A DNA stretch of 11,017 bases from Candidatus Rokuibacteriota bacterium (GTDB taxonomy: Bacteria; Methylomirabilota; Methylomirabilia; Rokubacteriales; CSP1-6): assembly GCA_016177555.1 (NCBI GenBank), contig JACOVB010000034.1:1-11017 (forward strand), in the 5' to 3' direction. Both the position numbers and the translations under genes were made by a program. Under the pieces are notes generated by a model, which did no database searches, had not been told where the DNA came from, and worked only from the letters and a program-made list of their open reading frames with translations. Shown piece by piece: positions 6,518 through 11,017 of this stretch. Positions within the stretch are counted from its first letter, which is position 1, and each line of letters begins with the position of its first letter.

Positions 6518-9105
6518 TGGAGGGCGCTGCCGAGCTCACGCCGATGATGCGGCAGTACCGGGAGCTGAAGCGCCGCTACCCGGAGTACCTGCTGCTCTTC
6601 CGCCTCGGGGACTTCTACGAGATGTTCTTCGAGGACGCCCACCTCGGGGCGCGACTCCTGCAGATCACGCTCACCGCGCGCCAGGACGTTCCCATGGCCG
6701 GCATCCCGCACCACGCCGCCGACGGCTACATCGGCCGCCTCATCCGCGCCGGACAGAAGGTGGCGGTGTGCGAGCAAATGGAGGCGCCGGTCAAGGGCAA
6801 GAAACTGGTGCGCCGCGAAGTGGTGCGCGTGATCACTCCAGGCACGGTGACGGACACGCAGTACCTCGACGGGGCCGCGAACAACTTCCTCCTCGCCGTG
6901 CACAGGGGCCCGGGGAGCCTGGGCGTGGCGCTCGCGGACATCTCCACAGGGGATTTCTGGGTAGGGGAGGAGGAGGGGGCGGGGGAGACCCTGCTGGAGG
7001 CGGCGTTGCTCCGGCGGCCAGCCGAGATCCTCGTGGCCCACGGCGCTGACGCTTTCCTGGCCCGGACACTCGGCGACCTCGGCATCCCGTTGACCTGCGT
7101 CGAGCCCTCCTGGTTCTCGGCCCGGGCGGCGCAGGAGCGCTTGACCGCCCACTTCAAGGTCCCGAGCCTGGAGGCCTTCGGCCTCGGCGCCCTCGCTGCC
7201 GGCATCCAGGCGGCCGGGGCGGCCTTTGCATACCTCAGGGACACGCAGGGGGAACGCCTCTCCCATCTTACCCGCATCCAGCGCTTCGTCTCGGGAGATG
7301 CCATGATTCTCGACCGTACCGCCGTCGCGACGCTCGAGCTTTTCGAGACCGCGCAGGATCGGAACGCCCGCGGGTCCCTCTTGGCGACGCTCGACACGAC
7401 GCGGACACCCATGGGAGCGCGGCTCCTGCGGCACTGGCTCCTGCGCCCGCTGCTGGATCTCGATCGGATCCGGGAGCGCCAGGACGCCGTCGGTGCCCTG
7501 GCCGAGGCCCCGGCCGAGCGCACGGCGCTCAGGGCGCGCCTCGCCGGCATCGGCGACGTCGAGCGCCTGGCGAGCCGGGCGGCGCTGGGCGTGGCTCACG
7601 CCCGCGACCTCATCGCACTGCGCGCCTATCTGCGGGAGCTCCCGGCCGTCCGGGACGCGGTGGGGAGGCTTCCGTCGCCGCTACTGCTGCGCTTGGGGGA
7701 GGGGATCGCGCCCCTGTCGGGGCTCGTCAGGCTTCTGGAGGAGGCGCTGGAGGACGACCCACCCCTGAGTCTTCGCGACGGGGGGCTGATCCGCGAAGGC
7801 TGGAGCGCCGAGCTGCGGGAGCTCCGGCTCGCCCAGCGCGAGGCGAAGGGGTGGATCACGTCGCTCGAGCGGCGGGAGCGCGAGCGCACCGGCATTCCGA
7901 CCCTCCGCGTGCGCTTCAACCGGGTCTTCGGCTACGCCATCGAGGTGAGCAACACCCATGCCGCCAAGATCCCGGCGGAGTACGTGAGGCGCCAGACGCT
8001 CGTGGGGGCCGAGCGGTTCATCACCGCGGAGCTGAAGGAGTACGAGAGCCGGGCCCTCGGCGCCGAGGAGCGCATGGCGCGGCTCGAGCTCGAGCTCTTC
8101 GAGCAGGTCCGCTCTGCCGTGGCCGCCGAGGCGGAGGGCCTCCTGCGGATGGCTCGCGCGGTGGGAGCGGTCGACGCGCTCCAGTCGCTGGGCGAGGTGG
8201 CTCACCAGCGTGGGCATGTGCGGCCCGTGGTGGACGACGGCGTCGGGCTCGAGATCGTCGAGGGGCGCCACCCGGTGCTCGACTCCACCGGTGGGCAGTC
8301 CTTCACACCCAATGACGTGAGCCTCGACCCGGCTTCGGCGCAGATCATCATCCTCACCGGCCCCAACATGAGCGGCAAGAGCGTCTACATGCGCCAGACG
8401 GCCCTGCTGGCCATCCTGGCGCAGGTGGGTGCGTTCCTGCCGGCACGCTCGGCACGGATCGGCCTCGTCGACCGGGTGCTGACACGGGTGGGCGCCCAGG
8501 ACAACCTCGCGCGAGGGCAAAGCACGTTCCTCGTGGAGATGGTCGAGACCGCGAGCATCCTGCACAACGCCACGCCGCGCAGTCTGATCCTGCTCGACGA
8601 GGTGGGGCGCGGCACCTCCACCTTCGACGGCCTGGCCATCGCGTGGGCGGTGACGGAGGAGCTGCACGAGCGCGGGCGGGGCGCCAAGGTGCTCTTCGCG
8701 ACGCATTACCACGAGCTGACGGCCCTGGCGGAGCAACTTCCCCGCGTCCGCAACTTCCACGTGGCGGTCAAGGAGTGGAACGACGAGATCATCTTTCTCC
8801 ACCAGGTGCGCCCCGGGGGCACGGACCGGTCCTACGGGATCCAGGTCGCGCGACTGGCGGGGCTTCCGCCGGCGGTCATCGACCGCGCCAGGAGCATCCT
8901 GGGAGAGCTCGAGAGCGAGCGGGCGGCGCTCACGGCTGCCGCGGCCCCGGCCACGGACGCGCCGGTACAGCTGGGGCTCTTCCCACCCTCCGGCGACCCG
9001 CTCGTCCGCGACCTGGCCGCCCTCGACGTGGCCTCGCTGACACCGCTCCAGGCGCTCAATCTCCTCGCCCACTGGCAGCGCCAGCTGAAAGAACGTCAGC
9101 AATGA
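6517..9105 (+). CDS. mutS: DNA mismatch repair protein MutS
   Basis: Recognises base mismatches and small loops and, with ATP, recruits MutL. It has 862 residues, normal for MutS1. The mismatch-reading motif F-x-E is in GDFYEMF (Phe33, Glu35). Connector, lever and clamp domains fill the middle (RFNRVFGYAIEVSNTH is the conserved core block). The ATPase has Walker A GPNMSGKS (615-622), LILLDEVGRGTSTFDG with Walker B Asp694-Glu695, and ATHYHEL from 728. Near the C-terminus QLGLF (818-822) matches the beta-clamp-binding pentapeptide consensus. The ATG at 6517 forms TGATG with the HIT-gene stop; GTG at 6514 is an in-frame alternative adding one residue. No clear Shine-Dalgarno sequence is present, so reinitiation after the HIT gene is likely. 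The stop overlaps mutL by four bases (ATGA). Confidence 0.98.
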   Translation: MEGAAELTPMMRQYRELKRRYPEYLLLFRLGDFYEMFFEDAHLGARLLQITLTARQDVPMAGIPHHAADGYIGRLIRAGQKVAVCEQMEAPVKGKKLVRREVVRVITPGTVTDTQYLDGAANNFLLAVHRGPGSLGVALADISTGDFWVGEEEGAGETLLEAALLRRPAEILVAHGADAFLARTLGDLGIPLTCVEPSWFSARAAQERLTAHFKVPSLEAFGLGALAAGIQAAGAAFAYLRDTQGERLSHLTRIQRFVSGDAMILDRTAVATLELFETAQDRNARGSLLATLDTTRTPMGARLLRHWLLRPLLDLDRIRERQDAVGALAEAPAERTALRARLAGIGDVERLASRAALGVAHARDLIALRAYLRELPAVRDAVGRLPSPLLLRLGEGIAPLSGLVRLLEEALEDDPPLSLRDGGLIREGWSAELRELRLAQREAKGWITSLERRERERTGIPTLRVRFNRVFGYAIEVSNTHAAKIPAEYVRRQTLVGAERFITAELKEYESRALGAEERMARLELELFEQVRSAVAAEAEGLLRMARAVGAVDALQSLGEVAHQRGHVRPVVDDGVGLEIVEGRHPVLDSTGGQSFTPNDVSLDPASAQIIILTGPNMSGKSVYMRQTALLAILAQVGAFLPARSARIGLVDRVLTRVGAQDNLARGQSTFLVEMVETASILHNATPRSLILLDEVGRGTSTFDGLAIAWAVTEELHERGRGAKVLFATHYHELTALAEQLPRVRNFHVAVKEWNDEIIFLHQVRPGGTDRSYGIQVARLAGLPPAVIDRARSILGELESERAALTAAAAPATDAPVQLGLFPPSGDPLVRDLAALDVASLTPLQALNLLAHWQRQLKERQQ

Positions 9106-10838
9106 ATAGTCCTCGCATTCACAGGCTGCCCGACCACCTGGTGAACAAGATCGCCGCCGGCGAGGTGGTCGAGCGGCCGGCATCCGTGGTGAAGGAGCTG
9201 GTCGAGAACTCCATCGACGCCGGCTGCGCGCGCGTCGTCGTGGAGCTCCGGGATGCGGGCAGGCAGCTCGTGCGTATCCTGGACGATGGGATCGGAATGA
9301 CGGCGGAGGAAATGGGCCTGGCGCTCTTGCGCCATGCAACTTCCAAGATCGCTGACGAGGCGGATCTGGACGCCATCCAGACCCTCGGCTTCCGGGGGGA
9401 GGCACTGCCTGCCATCTGCGCGGTGAGCCGCTTCTCCCTCCTGTCGTGTCCGCGGGGCTCCGCAGCGGGGACGCTGGTGCGGGGGGAAGGCGGCACCGCG
9501 GGAGCGCCGATGAGTGTCGCCGCCACGCCCGGCACCACCGTGGAGATCGCGGACCTGTTCTTCAACACGCCGGGTCGGCTCAAGTTCCTCAAGGGGGCCC
9601 GCGCCGAGCTCGCCATGATCCTCCGCCTCCTCCAGGCGATCGCGCTGGCCCATCCGGAGATCCACGTCCACGTGGCGAACGACGGCAAGCCGCTGCTCGC
9701 TGCGCCGAGGGCAGCCACGCTCCGCGACCGTGTGGGTGCGCTCCATGGCTACGAGCTGGCCGGCCGGATGCTCGACGTGGCGCGGGCCGACCATTCCATC
9801 ACGCTCGCCGGTCTCGTCGCACCTCCCCAGGCGGCCGGGGGCAGCCGCGACGCGATCACGCTCATCGTCAATGGACGCCCCGTCAGGGACTCGCTCTTGA
9901 CGCAGACGCTCGTCGACGCCTACCGGCCGCTGCTGGCGCGGGACCAGTTCCCGACCGCCGTGGTGTCGCTCGCGCTCCCCCCACAGGAGGTGGACGTCAA
10001 TGTCCACCCGACGAAGGCCTGGGTTCGGTTCAGATCCCCGAGGGTGATCCAGGAGATGCTCTTCCTCGCCGTGCAGGACGCCCTGCGCTCCGCTTCCGTG
10101 GTCCAGCACCAGCAGGGGCTCGGCACCGCGCCGCCCTCCTGGACGGACGCCGGCGCCGCCGGTGGCGCGGCGCAGCGCACCGAGCCGGTCTGGGCGAGCG
10201 CAGGCGTCTCCGGGGGGCAGGGCGCGCTGTTCATGGAGGAAGCGCGACCGCCGGCCGGTGATCGGTTCGGCGAGGTCGTCGGGCAGGTCCAGGACACGTT
10301 CATCGTATCGGCCAGCGACGACGAGGTCTTCTTCATCGACCAGCACGTGGCCCATGAGCGGGTGCTGTTCGAGCGGCTGCGGGCCGACCTCGCGGGAGAC
10401 GCCCTTCCCGCCCAGGAGCTCCTCTTTCCCCAGCCCCTCGACCTGGCGCCAGCCGACGCCACGCTCCTCACCGAGTGGGCGCCAACGCTCGAGCGTCTCG
10501 GGTTTGCACTCGAGGGCTTCGGCGGCGCCACGGTGCTCCTCCGCTCCGTCCCGGTGCTCCTCGGCGGCCGGGAGCCGAGGCGGCTCATCGAGCGGATGAT
10601 CGAGGAAGTGGCCGCGCCCGGACGAGAAGCCGAGGGCCCGCTCCTCGACCGGGCGCTGGCCTTCGTCGCCTGCCGGGCGGCCATCAAGGCGCCGGCGCCC
10701 CTGGAGCGGGAGGAGATGCGGCGTCTGATCTTGGACCTCTCCGCAGCGCAGGAGCCCTACTTCTGCCCGCATGGCCGGCCCGTCGTCTCGCGGCTGTCCC
10801 TTCGGGAGATCCGCCGCGAGCTCAGGCGCACCTGGTGA
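9102..10838 (+). CDS. mutL: DNA mismatch repair protein MutL, endonuclease type
   Basis: Mismatch-repair matchmaker linking MutS to strand incision. It has 578 residues. The N-terminal GHKL ATPase shows KELVENSIDAG (31-41, with the catalytic-type Glu35 and Asn36), DDGIGM (61-66) and GFRGEAL (96-102). A poorly conserved linker runs from about 330 to 400. The C-terminal dimerisation domain holds DQHVAHERVLFE (413-424), ACRAAIKA (523-530) and CPHGRP (555-560), the metal-binding endonuclease motifs that are found in most bacteria and absent in E. coli MutL. The first motif has Val where DQHA(X)2E(X)4E has Ala; Asp413, His415, Glu419 and Glu424 are kept. The frame runs open far upstream inside mutS, but the ATG at 9102 (ATGA overlap with mutS) begins the conserved N-terminus. 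QGALF (373-377) in the linker is a candidate clamp-binding motif. Confidence 0.98.
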   Translation: MNSPRIHRLPDHLVNKIAAGEVVERPASVVKELVENSIDAGCARVVVELRDAGRQLVRILDDGIGMTAEEMGLALLRHATSKIADEADLDAIQTLGFRGEALPAICAVSRFSLLSCPRGSAAGTLVRGEGGTAGAPMSVAATPGTTVEIADLFFNTPGRLKFLKGARAELAMILRLLQAIALAHPEIHVHVANDGKPLLAAPRAATLRDRVGALHGYELAGRMLDVARADHSITLAGLVAPPQAAGGSRDAITLIVNGRPVRDSLLTQTLVDAYRPLLARDQFPTAVVSLALPPQEVDVNVHPTKAWVRFRSPRVIQEMLFLAVQDALRSASVVQHQQGLGTAPPSWTDAGAAGGAAQRTEPVWASAGVSGGQGALFMEEARPPAGDRFGEVVGQVQDTFIVSASDDEVFFIDQHVAHERVLFERLRADLAGDALPAQELLFPQPLDLAPADATLLTEWAPTLERLGFALEGFGGATVLLRSVPVLLGGREPRRLIERMIEEVAAPGREAEGPLLDRALAFVACRAAIKAPAPLEREEMRRLILDLSAAQEPYFCPHGRPVVSRLSLREIRRELRRTW

Positions 10839-10860
10839 TGGGCGAGCCGCGGCCGGAGGC

Positions 10861-10900
10861 GAGGCGAGCGAACATGGCAATCCCCCGAGCGGAGCGAGGC
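10861..10900 (+). repeat. 40-bp dispersed repeat, copy 1
   Basis: Begins GAGGCGAGCGAACATGG and ends CCCCCGAGCGGAGCGAGGC. It matches 10978-11017 at 37 of 40 positions; the differences are at 10871 (A/G) and 10877-10878 (CA/AG). It is built largely from GAGCG/GAGGC pentamers around a central ATGG..ATCCCCC segment. It starts 22 bases after the mutL stop, in non-coding or doubtful DNA. Confidence 0.85.
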
Positions 10901-10977
10901 GGCAAGCCGCAGCCCGCAGTGCGAGGCGCAGCCGGAGGCGAGCCGAGCCGATGGACCGAGGAAGCGCAACGCGCGCC

Positions 10978-11017
10978 GAGGCGAGCGGACATGGAGATCC
11001 CCCGAGCGGAGCGAGGC
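10978..11017 (+). repeat. 40-bp dispersed repeat, copy 2 (continues to or past the window edge)
   Basis: Second copy, 117 bases after the first. The match reaches the last base of the window, so the repeat unit may be longer than 40 bases. A third, weaker related segment (GCCGGAGGCGAGCCGAGCC, 10931-10949) lies between the copies and resembles 10852-10870, just left of and into copy 1. Confidence 0.85.

Larger units (their letters stand above)
10838..11017 (+). other. Open frame after mutL made of repetitive sequence (doubtful gene, cut by window end)
   Basis: An ATG at 10838 overlaps the mutL stop (TGATG, the same junction as HIT/mutS) and opens a frame that runs 60 codons to the window edge without a stop. 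The peptide is rich in Arg, Ala, Glu, Pro and Gly and contains the same segment twice (RRANMAIPRAERG, RRADMEIPRAERG) 39 residues apart. I recognise no domain. It is not a tRNA dimethylallyltransferase (MiaA) start, which often follows mutL. High-GC, purine-rich repeat DNA is commonly open by chance, so I think this is more likely repeat DNA than a gene. Confidence 0.2.

Noticed and set aside
8643..9101. 153-codon upstream extension of the mutL frame inside mutS
   Set aside because: The frame is open by chance; the conserved MutL N-terminus (IHRLPDHLVNKIAAGEVVERP) begins at the ATG at 9102, and the upstream part is an out-of-frame reading of mutS.
7681..9405. Long minus-strand open frame opposite mutS and the mutS/mutL junction
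   Set aside because: Spans two conserved genes antisense, with low-complexity Arg/Pro/His composition and no domain.
9096..10880. Long minus-strand open frame (594 codons) opposite mutL
   Set aside because: Same high-GC shadow pattern; no recognisable motif, and the + strand mutL carries every family motif.
10839..11017. CRISPR array at the right edge
   Set aside because: Only two 40-base copies 117 bases apart, with the spacing filled by related repetitive sequence rather than unique spacers of 30-40 bases; no cas gene is present.

Overview
The window is a dense, high-GC (roughly two-thirds G+C) stretch of bacterial housekeeping genes, all on the + strand. GTG starts are frequent, and genes often overlap by one to four bases. 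The gene order, GC content and protein styles suggest an uncultivated soil or subsurface lineage of the Rokubacteria/Methylomirabilota or deltaproteobacterial type. That assignment is an inference from general knowledge and was not tested by a search. I see no mobile element, CRISPR array, tRNA or rRNA, and no evidence of an undescribed multi-gene system.

Left block (1-5594): the 3' end of prephenate dehydrogenase (tyrA), then aroA (EPSP synthase), cmk (cytidylate kinase), a PlsC-type acyltransferase, rpsA (six-domain ribosomal protein S1) and sppA (membrane serine protease). The first four genes overlap each other. rpsA follows after a 74-base leader with a strong Shine-Dalgarno sequence, and sppA starts 3 bases after the rpsA stop. 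This looks like one transcription unit linking aromatic amino acid synthesis, CMP salvage, phospholipid synthesis and translation, and it resembles the widely conserved aroA-cmk-rpsA-(ihfB) neighbourhood.

Right block (5595-10838): a 155-base gap carries a convincing sigma70-type promoter (perfect TTGACA, extended -10) and a duplicated 9-base motif in the predicted leader. It drives an HU/IHF-family DNA-binding protein, a HIT-family nucleotide hydrolase/transferase, mutS and mutL. The last three are very tightly packed (6-base gap, TGATG, ATGA), so nucleoid protein and mismatch repair are probably co-expressed. MutL carries the endonuclease-type C-terminus, which implies a MutH-independent repair pathway.

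Right edge (10839-11017): after mutL the sequence changes to a purine-rich, GAG/GCG-based repetitive stretch with two 40-base copies (37/40 identical) exactly 117 bases apart. It is open in the frame that begins with an ATG overlapping the mutL stop, and the window ends inside it. This is the least ordinary part of the window. The other sequence-level curiosity is a perfect 64-base direct repeat inside rpsA.
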